64,000 bases of DNA from Nonomuraea candida (GTDB taxonomy: Bacteria; Actinomycetota; Actinomycetes; Streptosporangiales; Streptosporangiaceae), in contig NZ_JOAG01000044.1 in assembly GCF_000725485.1 (NCBI RefSeq), positions 1 through 64,000 on the forward strand, in the 5' to 3' direction. Of this stretch, positions 7,628 through 16,152 are shown piece after piece. The position numbers and the translations under genes were made by a program. How positions within the stretch are numbered: the stretch's first letter is position 1; each line of letters starts with the position of its first letter. The notes under the pieces were generated by a model. That model was not told where the DNA came from. It saw nothing but the letters and a program-made list of their open reading frames with translations, and made no database searches.

Positions 7628-8692
7628 GTGGAGGAAGAGATCGTCGCGGTGCTCGGCGCCCCGGCCACCGAGGTGGAGGCGCTGACGCACAACGCCATGA
7701 ACGGCGTGACGGCGGGCATCTGGCGGGTCCGCACGGAGCGTCGCTCGGCCCTGCTCAAGGTGCTGACCAGGCGGAAGAACGCGCACACGGGATGGGAGAG
7801 CAGCACCGATCCGCGGCACTGGAACTACTGGCGCCGGGAGGCCGACGTCTACGCCACCGACCTGCCGGCGGTGTGGGCGGGCGCCGGCGTACGCGCACCC
7901 CGCCTGCTGAAGCTGGTCGAGCGCGACGACGGCGACCTCGCGCTCTGGCTCGAGGACGTGGCCGGGCGGCCCGCCACCGCCTGGTCCATCGACCGCCACG
8001 GCCTGCTCGGCCACCAGCTCGGCCTGGCCCAGGGCGGCGCGGGGCAGGTGGAGCGTCCCTGGACGAGCCGCTCGTTCCTGCGGGACTACGTGGACTCCAA
8101 GCGCGTGCCGTACGAGCTGCTGGAGGACGACTCCGCCTGGCGGCACCCGCTCATCGGCGAGACCTTCCCGCCCGGCCTGCGCGCGGAGCTGCTGCGCCTG
8201 CACCGCGACCGCGCGTGGCTGCTGACCCTCCTGGAGTCGCTGCCCCGCGCGTTGTGCCACCTCGACCTGTGGCCCAGCAACGCGCTCGACGTGGACGGCC
8301 GGAGCGTGCTGATCGACTGGGCGTTCGCCGGCGACGGCGCGCTGGGCGAGGACGTCGGCAACTACATCCCCGACAGCGTCTTCGACCTGTACGTGCCGGC
8401 CGCGCGGCTGCCCGACCTGGACGCGGCCGTCTTCGGCGGGTACGTGCGCGGCCTGCGGGAGGCCGGGTGGCGCGGGGACGAGCGCCTGGTGCGGCTGGCC
8501 GTCTGCGCCTCCGCGGTCAAGTACGACTGGCTGGTGCCACGCATGATGCAGCAGATCGACCGGCAACCCCAGGGGTACGGGGGCCGGGCGCCCGTCGAGG
8601 CCGCCCGCCTGTTCCGGGAGCGCGGCGCCGCCATGATGTTCCTCGCCCGGTGGGCCGACGAAGCCCGCCGCCTGTCGGACGCCCTCGCCTGA
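7628..8692 (+). CDS. Aminoglycoside phosphotransferase (APH)-like kinase
   Basis: This 354-residue protein has the APH/choline-kinase fold. The Brenner-type motif HLDLWPSN places the catalytic Asp at residue 213 and the metal ligand Asn at 218. The Mg-binding Asp is 230 in LIDWAFAG. The N-lobe lysine is probably in SALLKVL. The GTG start at 7628 lies seven bases after a TAAGGT -10 box (7615-7620), so the mRNA is probably leaderless. Substrates of such proteins range from aminoglycosides to small alcohols and amines, and nothing nearby identifies this one. Confidence 0.85.
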   Translation: MEEEIVAVLGAPATEVEALTHNAMNGVTAGIWRVRTERRSALLKVLTRRKNAHTGWESSTDPRHWNYWRREADVYATDLPAVWAGAGVRAPRLLKLVERDDGDLALWLEDVAGRPATAWSIDRHGLLGHQLGLAQGGAGQVERPWTSRSFLRDYVDSKRVPYELLEDDSAWRHPLIGETFPPGLRAELLRLHRDRAWLLTLLESLPRALCHLDLWPSNALDVDGRSVLIDWAFAGDGALGEDVGNYIPDSVFDLYVPAARLPDLDAAVFGGYVRGLREAGWRGDERLVRLAVCASAVKYDWLVPRMMQQIDRQPQGYGGRAPVEAARLFRERGAAMMFLARWADEARRLSDALA

Positions 8693-8735
8693 CGCCCGCC
8701 GGAGGCGCGGGGCGCGCGGCGCTACGATGAAGATC

Positions 8736-9599
8736 ATGACAGTGCAGGCAGGCCGGCCGGGCGTTCAGCCGCTCCCCTCCCACCCGATCCGCATAGCCGC
8801 CGCCCAGGCTCAGGCGCAGGCCGGTGACATCGAGGCCAACGCGGCCACCGTGGCCGGCATGGTCCGGGAGGCCGCCCGGGCCGGGGCCCGGCTCGTGGTC
8901 TTCCCGGAGAAGTTCCTCAGCGGCTACGAGCCCGATCTCATCCAGGCCGACCCGCGGCGCTGCGCCGTACAGCCGGACGACCCGCGACTGGCCCCCATCG
9001 CCGGCGCGTGCCGGGAGACCGGCACGGCCGCCCTCGTCGGCGCCGCGTTCCAGGATCAGGACGATCTGTACGTCTCGGCGCTCGTCATGGGCGCGAACGG
9101 GGAGCTCGTCACCCGCTACGACAAGCAGCACCTGTTCAAGTCGGAACGCAAGATCTATCGCGCGGGCGCGGCCGGGTGCACCCTCGAACTCGGCGGCTGG
9201 CGCCTGGGGCTGGGCATCTGCTACGACTCCGGCTTCCCCGAGCACGCCCGCGCGGCGGCGCTGGACGGCTGCCACGCCTATGTCGTCGGCGGCCTGTTCA
9301 GCGTCGGCAACGGCTACCACGAGTCGCGCACCTGGTTCCCGGCACGCGCCCTGGACAACACCTGCTATGCCGTGCTGGCCAACCACATCGGCACCACCGG
9401 GGGCTGGAACGCCTGCGGCTCCAGCGCCGTCTGGGGCCCGGACGGGCGGCCGCTCGCCGAGGCGGGTCCCGATCAGCCCGAGCTGATCACCGCGGACCTC
9501 GACCCGCAGGTCCTGCTCGCCGTCCGCGACGCCGAACCGATGCTGCGAGACCTGCGCGACACCACGGCTCGCCCGCGCGCCCGGCACCGGCTCACCTGA
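8736..9599 (+). CDS. Carbon-nitrogen hydrolase (nitrilase superfamily)
   Basis: This single-domain amidase/nitrilase-fold enzyme of 287 residues has the catalytic triad Glu58 (VVFPEKFLSG), Lys130 (RYDKQHLFK) and Cys162 (GICYDSGFPE), counted from ATG 8736. It hydrolyses an amide or nitrile C-N bond. The closest pattern is that of small aliphatic amidases or omega-amidase-like proteins. An in-frame ATG at 8727 is possible, but a TACGAT -10 box (8723-8728) overlaps it and would start transcription at about 8735, making a leaderless ATG 8736 more likely. It is followed by a convergent gene. Confidence 0.88.
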   Translation: MTVQAGRPGVQPLPSHPIRIAAAQAQAQAGDIEANAATVAGMVREAARAGARLVVFPEKFLSGYEPDLIQADPRRCAVQPDDPRLAPIAGACRETGTAALVGAAFQDQDDLYVSALVMGANGELVTRYDKQHLFKSERKIYRAGAAGCTLELGGWRLGLGICYDSGFPEHARAAALDGCHAYVVGGLFSVGNGYHESRTWFPARALDNTCYAVLANHIGTTGGWNACGSSAVWGPDGRPLAEAGPDQPELITADLDPQVLLAVRDAEPMLRDLRDTTARPRARHRLT

Positions 9600-9707
9600 T
9601 CCGCTCCCGGCCGCGCGGGCGCCCCGGACACCTTTCGGCAGGAGCTGTTTCCGCAGGCCGCCGGGCGGGGCCGCCTGTGAGAGCCGGGGCGGCGGGCGGG
9701 GCCCCCG

Positions 9708-10832
9708 TCAGTCCTCGCCCACGACCGCCAGGTCGTCGCCGAGGGCGGCGGCGATCTCCGCGGCCCTGGAGTGGTCGTCCAGCCGGCGGGTCAGGTAGGC
9801 GCAGCCGTGGTGGTGCCGGCGCGACCACCAGGCGGCCGAGCCGCCGATCCCGCCCTTGGCGATCTTGCCGTGGTCCCGTACGAAGCCCAGCGTCCAGGTG
9901 ATCCTGGTCCCGAAGACCTCGTCGAAGTCCGTGACCTGCGGGGCGAGCAGGTCGGCGTGCAGCTCCGGCCCCAGCAGGGCGCGTACGGGACCGTCCGCGG
10001 CGGTCAGCTCGGCGAAGAAGCGCGCCATCGCCGTGGCCGTGGTGTGCAGGTTGACCGCGCCGAAGACCGACTGCCGCCACGCCCGGGAGTTGGCCCGCTC
10101 GACGTCCAGGGTCCCGTCCGGGATCCGCAGCCACGGCGCGGCGTGCAGCAGGCGCGGCCAGGCGGGGTCGGCGTACTCCAGGTCGGCGACCCGCCCCAGC
10201 TCCTCGTCCGGCACCCCGAACCAGGCGTCCAGGCCCAGCGCGGGCCGGACGACCTCGTTGAACAGCTCCCCGAGCGTGGTGCCGGCGGACGCGCGCAGGA
10301 TGCCGTCCACCAGGTGCCCGTAGGTCAGCGCGTGCTCCCCGAGCGACGTCCCGGGAACGTACTCCGGCGCCGCCTCCGCCAGGCTCTCGCGCAGCCCGGC
10401 GTCGTCCAGCAGATCCAGGCCGGCCGCCTCCGCCGGGAACCTCGGCTGTCCCGCCCGGTGCGTCAGGACCTGGCGCAACGTCGTGCGCTCCTTGCCCCTG
10501 ACGCCGTATCCGGGCCAGTGCCCGGCCACCGGCTCGTCGAGCGCCAGCGCCCCGTCGCGCACCGCCACCAGGGCGCCCAGCGTCACGAACGACTTCGACA
10601 ACGAGTACGGCTGGACCAGGGTGCCGGCCCGCCAGGGGCGGCGCCGCCCGGCGTCGGCCCATCCTCCGCTCAGCCGGACGACCTCGCGCCCGTCCCGCCA
10701 GACCGACACTCCCGCCCCGGTCTCCCTGCCGTCGTGGAGGAGCCTCTGGAAGACCTCGCGCACCTTGTCGTAGCCCTCGGCCACGAACCCTTCGACCTGC
10801 GCCCCATCGGACCTCTCGGATGCGTCACCCAT
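9708..10832 (-). CDS. Serine hydrolase, class C beta-lactamase / esterase family
   Basis: This is a 374-residue protein with the penicillin-binding fold. The nucleophile motif SxxK is SLSK (Ser77, Lys80), the second motif is Tyr171 in LTYGHLVDG, and a KGGIGGSAAWW stretch near the end replaces the KTG box. No signal peptide is seen, so it is probably cytoplasmic and more like EstB-type esterases than a true beta-lactamase. The gene converges on the nitrilase gene. Upstream is a short region with a TATA-like element before the TetR gene, which is on the same strand. Confidence 0.88.
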   Translation of the reverse strand: MGDASERSDGAQVEGFVAEGYDKVREVFQRLLHDGRETGAGVSVWRDGREVVRLSGGWADAGRRRPWRAGTLVQPYSLSKSFVTLGALVAVRDGALALDEPVAGHWPGYGVRGKERTTLRQVLTHRAGQPRFPAEAAGLDLLDDAGLRESLAEAAPEYVPGTSLGEHALTYGHLVDGILRASAGTTLGELFNEVVRPALGLDAWFGVPDEELGRVADLEYADPAWPRLLHAAPWLRIPDGTLDVERANSRAWRQSVFGAVNLHTTATAMARFFAELTAADGPVRALLGPELHADLLAPQVTDFDEVFGTRITWTLGFVRDHGKIAKGGIGGSAAWWSRRHHHGCAYLTRRLDDHSRAAEIAAALGDDLAVVGED

Positions 10833-10944
10833 GCTGTACGCCTCCCGTGCGTCGACTCTTTCCCGAAATATACCCCCTATGGGTATATCGCGGAAGGGGT
10901 GAGTCGGCCGGCGCCGAGGTCCACGGCTCTCCGCGCCGCCGCGC

Positions 10945-11577
10945 CTAGGAGGCCAGGGCGGCGGCCAGGGTCATGATCGCCTGCCTGGCCCGCTCGTCCC
11001 CGTGCTCCTGCCGGACGACGCCCGCCGTCTCCGCGCTCACCGCCGCGAGGAGGGCGTGAGCCAGCGGGTCGGCGTCCGCGCCGGGACGGCATTCGGCCAG
11101 CAGGATCGACACGTGACGGTGCCAGAAGCGGTAGGCGCCGATGCGGTAGCGGGCGCCGGGGCTGGCCGTCTCCGACATCCTGACCAGGTCCAGGTGGGCG
11201 AAGAGGTAGGTCAGGTAGGCGTCCATGAACGCCGAGAGCCGGGCGGCGGCGGGCGCGCCGGGGCCCAGGGGCGGAGGGCCTGACAGGACGCGCTCCTGGA
11301 GCTCGTACTCCCGGGCGTCCAGCAGGGCCACCGCGAGCCCGGACTTGTCCCCGAACCGGCGGAACAGCGTGCCTTTCCCGACCCCCGCCGCCGCGGCTAT
11401 CGCGTCCATCGAGACTGCTTCCACGCCCTTGTCGGCGAACAGCCGCGCCGCGGCGGCCAGCACCTTCTCCCTGTTGCGGGCGGCGTCCGCGCGCTCCTTG
11501 GCGGGGCGGGCGCGCAGCAGTTCGAGCGGCTCGCTTGACGAAGCGGACTGCGGTCCGTTAGTTTTCGAGCTATCCAC
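10945..11577 (-). CDS. TetR family transcriptional regulator
   Basis: This 210-residue repressor has an N-terminal helix-turn-helix ARLFADKGVEAVSMDAIAAA followed by GVGKGTLFRRFGDKSGL. The C-terminal ligand domain is helical and alanine-rich. It is divergent from the rhodanese gene, with two palindromic sites between and inside its first codons. The ATG at 11577 is the only ATG before the DNA-binding domain, so the 28-residue N-terminal extension is probably real. It likely represses itself and the rhodanese-like gene. Confidence 0.92.
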   Translation of the reverse strand: MDSSKTNGPQSASSSEPLELLRARPAKERADAARNREKVLAAAARLFADKGVEAVSMDAIAAAAGVGKGTLFRRFGDKSGLAVALLDAREYELQERVLSGPPPLGPGAPAAARLSAFMDAYLTYLFAHLDLVRMSETASPGARYRIGAYRFWHRHVSILLAECRPGADADPLAHALLAAVSAETAGVVRQEHGDERARQAIMTLAAALAS

Positions 11578-11594
11578 AAACCGGACTGTAGTCC
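11544..11594. promoter_or_regulatory. Two TetR-type palindromic operators
   Basis: CGGACTGCGGTCCG (11544-11557) and GGACTGTAGTCC (11583-11594) are perfect dyads around a short centre. They share GGACT(G)N..GTCC half sites and are spaced 38 bp apart. The second sits about 20 bp before the rhodanese start, and the first falls within codons 7-12 of the tetR gene. The location suits mutual control of both genes by the TetR protein. Confidence 0.6.
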
Positions 11595-11613
11595 ATTTAA
11601 CTCAGGAGTGACA

Positions 11614-11940
11614 ATGACCACGATCACCAGGGACGAGCTGCGCGCCGCTCTCGGCAGCGTCGTCGTGCTCGACACGCTCGGCGGCATGTACTACGAGCAG
11701 CAGCACCTGCCCGGCGCGCTCCCGCTGGTCGAGAGCGAGGTCGCCGAGCGCGCGGCCGAGCTGCTGCCCGACAAGGACGCCGCCGTCGTCACCTACTGCA
11801 GCAACCCGGCCTGCAACAACAGCAAGGCGGTGGCCGCCCGCCTGACCGCCCTCGGCTACACGAACGTGCGCCGGTACGTCGAGGGCATCGAGGACTGGGT
11901 GGCGGCCGGCCTGCCGGTCGAGTCCGGCGCGCGCGTCTGA
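11614..11940 (+). CDS. Rhodanese-like domain protein
   Basis: This single rhodanese domain of 108 residues (MTTITRDELRAALG to GLPVESGARV) has the active-site loop VVTYCSNPACNNS. The first cysteine occupies the persulfide-carrying position, and GYTNVRRYVEGIEDW follows as in classic single-domain rhodaneses. It can transfer sulfane sulfur or act as a sulfur carrier. The ATG at 11614 has an AGGAG site five bases upstream; GTG 11608 overlaps that site and is less likely. It is transcribed divergently from a TetR regulator and stands alone. Confidence 0.88.
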   Translation: MTTITRDELRAALGSVVVLDTLGGMYYEQQHLPGALPLVESEVAERAAELLPDKDAAVVTYCSNPACNNSKAVAARLTALGYTNVRRYVEGIEDWVAAGLPVESGARV

Positions 11941-11992
11941 CGGGCGGCCCGGCCGGGCCACCGCCCCGGCCGGGCCACCGCGTCCGGCGGGA

Positions 11993-13084
11993 TCAGCGCA
12001 TGGCGCTCATCGCGCGTTCGAGCCGCTCGCCCGGATACGGCGTGGTCCTGCTGGTGCCGTACAGGTCCCAGTAGAAATCGTTCATGGCCGCCGCGGCGGG
12101 CGCGTAGCGGCGGATCATCGCGGCGGCGGCCGGCGGGGCGCCGGCGGGCTCGGCGCCGTCCGCGCACGCGCGGATGTAGTCATTACGTGGCCGGGGTATG
12201 CCGTCGGGCGGTGTCCCCACCCCGCACAGATGGATGACGAGCCAGTTGACCAGCCGCATCAGCGCGTAACCGAGATCATGGGTGCGGTTGCGCCGCAGGA
12301 ACTCGATCTCCTCCCCGGACAGGTCGAACCGGGAGGAGGTCGCCAGCCCGAAGTCGGTGAGGTAGAGGCGCTCGCCGTCGGTGAGGATGTTGCCGAAGTG
12401 GCCGTCGAAGTGCGTCAGCCCCTGGCCGTTCATGAAGGCCACGTCGGTGAGCAGGCACGACTCGACCATGGCGGCCGCCCGCGTGGCGGCCTCGGGGCCG
12501 GCGGCGAGCCGGGTGGCGAGCCAGTCGTCGAGGGTGGTGGGGATGAACTCCTGGAACAGCACCACGCCGGCCGAGGCGCGGGCGAGGGCGTGGAGGCGAT
12601 CGCGCACCGCCGGTGAGCCGTCCCAGTAGCGCACGGCCGCCTCGACGTCGGCGCGCGCGCTGACGGGCGGCGGCGCCCCCGGCAGCACCCGCCAGTGGTA
12701 CAGCAGCGGAAAGGCCGCGCTGCGCCCGGCCAGGACCCAGCCGGTCGTCATGACGCAGGCCGCGACCTCGCGCCAGGCGCCGAGGCCGGGGGAGCCGATG
12801 GCGGCGAGCCCGTACTGGCAGAAGGGCGGCAATCCGAACAGGTTGGCCGTGGACCGCACGTTGTCCGCGCGCCGCTCCAGGTCGGTCAGCGGGATGCGCT
12901 TGGCGAAGACCGGCACGCCCCCGACGGTCAGCAGCGCCGAGGCGCCGCCGATCCCCGTCCCCAGCGCCGGCGCCCGCTCCAGCGCCTCGCCGAGCCGCCG
13001 ATCACTGTACGACGCCAGCGCGCCGGCGACCTCGCCGTGCCTGCGGACCCGCGCGTCGTGGGACATGTCCGGTCGCGGGGTCAT
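11993..13084 (-). CDS. Protein-kinase-like / phosphotransferase family protein
   Basis: This 363-residue kinase-fold protein has the catalytic-loop pattern LTHFDGHFGNILTDG and a DFG-like metal site YLTDFGLATSS. The N-lobe includes VPVFAKRIPLTD, which supplies a likely ATP-binding lysine. It does not look like a canonical Hanks Ser/Thr kinase because the usual glycine loop is weak, so the substrate may be a small molecule. Its ATG overlaps the stop of the upstream XRE regulator (ATGA at 13081-13084), so the two are translationally coupled. Annotating it more precisely is not justified. Confidence 0.75.
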   Translation of the reverse strand: MTPRPDMSHDARVRRHGEVAGALASYSDRRLGEALERAPALGTGIGGASALLTVGGVPVFAKRIPLTDLERRADNVRSTANLFGLPPFCQYGLAAIGSPGLGAWREVAACVMTTGWVLAGRSAAFPLLYHWRVLPGAPPPVSARADVEAAVRYWDGSPAVRDRLHALARASAGVVLFQEFIPTTLDDWLATRLAAGPEAATRAAAMVESCLLTDVAFMNGQGLTHFDGHFGNILTDGERLYLTDFGLATSSRFDLSGEEIEFLRRNRTHDLGYALMRLVNWLVIHLCGVGTPPDGIPRPRNDYIRACADGAEPAGAPPAAAAMIRRYAPAAAAMNDFYWDLYGTSRTTPYPGERLERAMSAMR

Positions 13085-13920
13085 GACGCCGCGCCCGGAC
13101 CGGCCAGCCGGGCGAGCGCGGCGGCGCTCGGGCTGCCGGGGTCCGCGGTGTACATCACGAGCCGCAGGTCGGTGCCGGGCAGCAGGAGCGTCTGGCGCTC
13201 CAGGTCCAGCTCGCCCAGCTCGGGGTGGCGCAGCCGCTTGCGCAGCGCCGGCCGGGGGCGGACGTCGTGGCTGCGCCAGCCGGCGGCGAAGTCGGGGCTG
13301 TGTGCCGCGAGCTCGTTCACCAGCTCGCCGAGCGCGCGGTCGCCCGGATGGCGGGCGCTGGTCGTCCGCAGCGCGGCGGCGGCCTGCCGGTCGAACGCGC
13401 CCTCCGCGCCGGCCGGCGCCGAGCAGAGGGTGCCCCGCAGCCGCAGGGACAGCCGCAGCGTGTTGCGCTCCCCGGCGGGCAGCCGCGCGAAGTCGGTGAT
13501 CAGGGCGGCCGCCGCGTCGTTCCAGGCCACGATGTCCTCCCGCGCGTCCACCACGTACGCGGGGACCGGCCCGAGCCGGTGCGGCAAGCGCCGGACCTCC
13601 TCGGGCACCGGCGCGCCTGCGGCCTCCGGGGCGGCCGGGACCTGGCCGGCCAGCCGGGCCAGGTGCTCGCGCTCGGCGCCGGTGAGCCGCAGCGCCGTGG
13701 CCAGCGCGGCCAGCACCTCCGGCGACGGGCGCGGCCCGCGGGCCTGCTCCATCCGCTCGTAGTAGCTGGTGGACACCCCGGCCAGCGCCGCCACCTCTTC
13801 CCGGCGCAGCCCCGGCGTGCGCCGGGCCCGCCGCCCGGGCGGATGGACGCCGTGCACCTGCTCAGGACGCAGCGCTTCCCGCCGGCGGCGCAGGAAGTCG
13901 CCCAGTTCACGCTTGCTCAT
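13081..13920 (-). CDS. XRE family regulator with MmyB-like ligand domain
   Basis: This 279-residue protein starts at ATG 13920 (MSKRELGDFLRRRREALRPE). It has an N-terminal helix-turn-helix (REEVAALAGVSTSYYERMEQ) and a C-terminal MmyB/MLTR-like sensor (VPAYVVDAREDIVAWNDAAAAL to RLVMYTADPGSPSAAAL). Such regulators commonly control a divergently transcribed oxidoreductase. Here the divergent partners are the SnoaL-like and NmrA-like genes, 178 bp away. An upstream in-frame extension to 14232 is rejected because it loses the family N-terminus. Confidence 0.92.
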   Translation of the reverse strand: MSKRELGDFLRRRREALRPEQVHGVHPPGRRARRTPGLRREEVAALAGVSTSYYERMEQARGPRPSPEVLAALATALRLTGAEREHLARLAGQVPAAPEAAGAPVPEEVRRLPHRLGPVPAYVVDAREDIVAWNDAAAALITDFARLPAGERNTLRLSLRLRGTLCSAPAGAEGAFDRQAAAALRTTSARHPGDRALGELVNELAAHSPDFAAGWRSHDVRPRPALRKRLRHPELGELDLERQTLLLPGTDLRLVMYTADPGSPSAAALARLAGPGAAS

Positions 13921-14098
13921 CGGACCAGCTTGGCACGCCCGCGCCCGCCCCAGCCACGGACGGGTGGTCCGGGGCTTATCGGCCCGCCCCGCGTCTTGTC
14001 CACGGATCGGCGGTCCGGGGCTCACCCGGCCGTTCCGCGGGCGTGGCGGGTGCGCCCACTCTGGGGTGGTCATTCCCGCGACACATTGGAGGACCACG

Positions 14099-14542
14099 GT
14101 GCCACGCACCCCCGAGGAGACGTTCCGCCGGCTGCTGGACCTGCTGCTGGCCAAGGACATGGACGCCATCGCCGACCTGTTCGCGCAGGACGGCACCGCC
14201 GAGTTCCCGTTCGCCGAGGGCTCCTCGCCCACCCGGCTGACCGGGCGGGAGGCCGTCCGCGCCTACCTGGCCGGCTATCCGGAGCGCATGGACGTGCGCG
14301 CCATCCCGTCCGTCACCGTGCACCACACCCGCCGGCCGGACACCATCGTGGTGGAGTTCACCGCCGAGGGGCGCACGGTGCGCACCGGGGAGCCGTACCG
14401 GCTGGACTACGTCACGGTGATCGCCACCAGGGACGGCCTGATCACGCACTACCGGGACTACTGGAACCCGCTGGCCGCCGCCGCGGCCGGCGGCGGGCTG
14501 CCCGAGCTGCTCGGCGAGCTGCGCACGCAGGACGCGCGATGA
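14099..14542 (+). CDS. SnoaL / NTF2-like protein
   Basis: This small alpha+beta barrel protein of 147 residues (PRTPEETFRRLLDLLLAKD, AEFPFAEG, VHHTRRPDTIVVEFTAEG, LITHYRDYWNPLA) is typical of SnoaL-like isomerases or hydrolases. The GTG start at 14099 is preceded by TTGGAGG at a good distance. Its stop overlaps the start of the NmrA-like gene (ATGA), so both are made together. It probably modifies or binds a small ketone or aromatic metabolite, with the NmrA-like partner using NAD(P)H. The XRE regulator is divergent. Confidence 0.85.
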   Translation: MPRTPEETFRRLLDLLLAKDMDAIADLFAQDGTAEFPFAEGSSPTRLTGREAVRAYLAGYPERMDVRAIPSVTVHHTRRPDTIVVEFTAEGRTVRTGEPYRLDYVTVIATRDGLITHYRDYWNPLAAAAAGGGLPELLGELRTQDAR

Positions 14543-15393
14543 CCGGCGTGCTGGTCACCGGCGGCACCGGCAAGACCGGAAGCGTGCTGGCGGAGCTGCT
14601 GCGCGGCGGCGGGGTGCCGGTCCGGGTGGCCGGCCGCAAGCCGCCGGCCGGCGATCCCGGCGCGGTCCGGTTCGACTGGGACGACCCCGCCACCCACCCG
14701 GCCGCGCTGCGCGGGATGGACCGGGTCTACCTGGTGCCCCCACCGCTCACCGTGGACCCCATGCCCCAGGTCGGGCCGTTCCTGGACGAGGCGGAACGCC
14801 TCGGCGTGCGCCGGGTGGTGCTGCTCGGCTCCGCCGTCGTGCTGCCGGACGCGCCCGGCGCGCTGGAGCTGGCCGCGCGGGTGCGGGCCCGCCCCGGCTG
14901 GGTCGTCCTGCGCCCGTCCGGGTTCATGCAGAACTTCCTGAGCCCCCACCCCGTGGGCGACGGGATCCGGCGGCACGGCGAGATCCGCACCGCCGCCGGC
15001 GCGGGCCGGCTGGGCTGGATCGACGCCCGGGACATCGCCGCTGCCGCGGCCGCGCTCCTGGCCGGCCCGGACGGCCACCCCCATGACCGGCGTGACTACC
15101 TGCTCACCGGGCCGAAGGCGCTCAGTTACGGGGAGGCGGCGGCGATCATCACCGCCGAGACCGGCCGGCCGGTCCGGGTGGAGCCCATCGAGCCCGCCGA
15201 AGTGGCGGCCGGCCACCGGGCCGCCGGGCTGCCGGCCGCGCTCGCGGACGCCCTCGCCGCCGTGGACGCCGGCCTCGCCGCCGGGCTGCAGGACCAGGTC
15301 AGCACCGATGTCCTGGACCTGACCGGCCGCCCGCCCCGCAGCTTCGCCGCGTTCGTCCGCGACCACGCGACCGCGTGGACGCCCGGGGCGTGA
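14539..15393 (+). CDS. NmrA-like NAD(P)-binding oxidoreductase
   Basis: This 284-residue atypical short-chain dehydrogenase begins MTGVLVTGGTGKTGSVLAE, an intact dinucleotide-binding TGGTGKTG motif. It continues with GMDRVYLVPPP, VVLRPSGFMQNFL and IDARDIAAAAAALL. These are features of NmrA/quinone-oxidoreductase-like proteins, which sense or reduce with NADPH. It lacks the usual YxxxK pair. Translation is coupled to the upstream SnoaL-like gene. Control by the divergent XRE protein is inferred. Confidence 0.9.
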   Translation: MTGVLVTGGTGKTGSVLAELLRGGGVPVRVAGRKPPAGDPGAVRFDWDDPATHPAALRGMDRVYLVPPPLTVDPMPQVGPFLDEAERLGVRRVVLLGSAVVLPDAPGALELAARVRARPGWVVLRPSGFMQNFLSPHPVGDGIRRHGEIRTAAGAGRLGWIDARDIAAAAAALLAGPDGHPHDRRDYLLTGPKALSYGEAAAIITAETGRPVRVEPIEPAEVAAGHRAAGLPAALADALAAVDAGLAAGLQDQVSTDVLDLTGRPPRSFAAFVRDHATAWTPGA

Positions 15394-15407
15394 GACGCGC
15401 TCATCCG

Positions 15408-15458
15408 GCCGAGCCGGGCGCGGACCGGGCCCGCGCCCCGGTCTCCCGCAGGCTCGGC
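15408..15458. terminator. Nested hairpin between convergent genes
   Basis: An outer stem GCCGAGCC (15408-15415) pairs with GGCTCGGC (15451-15458). Inside it, GGGCGCGG (15416-15423) pairs perfectly with CCGCGCCC (15431-15438) across a seven-base loop. It sits between the NmrA-like gene stop and the end of the convergent hydrolase remnant. There is no T tract, as is common in high-GC actinomycetes. Confidence 0.55.
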
Positions 15459-15462
15459 GGTC

Positions 15463-15926
15463 TCAGTCGCACAGGGCGGTGTCGAGGGCCTTTTCCACGT
15501 TGGCGGCCGCCTTCATGGTGCGGGGCCCGCCGGTGACGGCGACGGCGGCCGCCCTGCCGTCCTTGGCCACGGCGTTGCGCGTGCTGTAGCCGGGGGCGTC
15601 GCCGCCGTGGGTCCAGGCGAAGCCGCCACAGCTCAGCCTGAACGTGGCCAGCCCCAGGCCGTAGCGCGAGCCGCCGACCGTGTCCATCTTCGGCGCGGCG
15701 ACGGTCTTCTTCATCTCCGCGAGCTGCGCGGGTTCGAGCAGCCGGCCGTTCAGCAGCGCGACCAGGAAACGGTTGAGGTCGCCGGGGGTGCCGATCAGCT
15801 GCCCGGCGGCCCAGCCGGAGGACGGGTCGAAGGCGGTGACGTCGATCCACGGCCCGCCCGGGTCAGGGCGGCGCCGAGGGCGAGGGCGCTGAGCGCGAGC
15901 AGGGCGGTCGGGCGGAGCTTGATCAT
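15463..15926 (-). pseudogene. Secreted serine hydrolase (D-Ala-D-Ala carboxypeptidase / class C family), middle deleted
   Basis: ATG 15926 begins a good signal peptide, MIKLRPTALLALSALALG. Within about 25 codons the sequence jumps to another frame that encodes only the C-terminal third of a penicillin-binding-fold hydrolase: DVTAFDPSSGWAAGQLIGTP, DLNRFLVALLNGRLL, and the HGGDAPGY motif, ending TALCD. The part that should hold SxxK and YxN (over 200 residues) is gone, so no activity is possible. This is the same both-ends-kept pattern seen in the malG and marR remnants. Confidence 0.8.
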
Positions 15927-16152
15927 AAGGGTTCCTCATGGGCGGGGTCGGTCCTGACCCTCACAGCATGTCCCCGGGAAGATCGCCGCCTCGATCCCGC
16001 GGGCTGGAGTCTCTCGGTACAGCTGGCACTACCATCCGCCCCCGGATGCCCCCGAATTCGTCCTTTCGGTCATTCCGCGCGAGAACATCCGGCAAGATGA
16101 TCAGCCATCGGGTCTCCCGGCCGATGGGAGACGGTTGCGAAAGGCTGGCTGC

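Noticed and set aside
11945..11975. GGCCCGGCCGGGCC palindrome as a terminator between rhodanese and kinase-like genes
   Set aside because: It is short, GC-only and followed by a similar CGGCCGGG repeat, so chance in GC-rich DNA cannot be excluded; not strong enough to annotate.
13921..14232. N-terminal extension of the XRE regulator
   Set aside because: It would cover the divergent promoter and the start of the SnoaL-like gene, and its composition is not protein-like.
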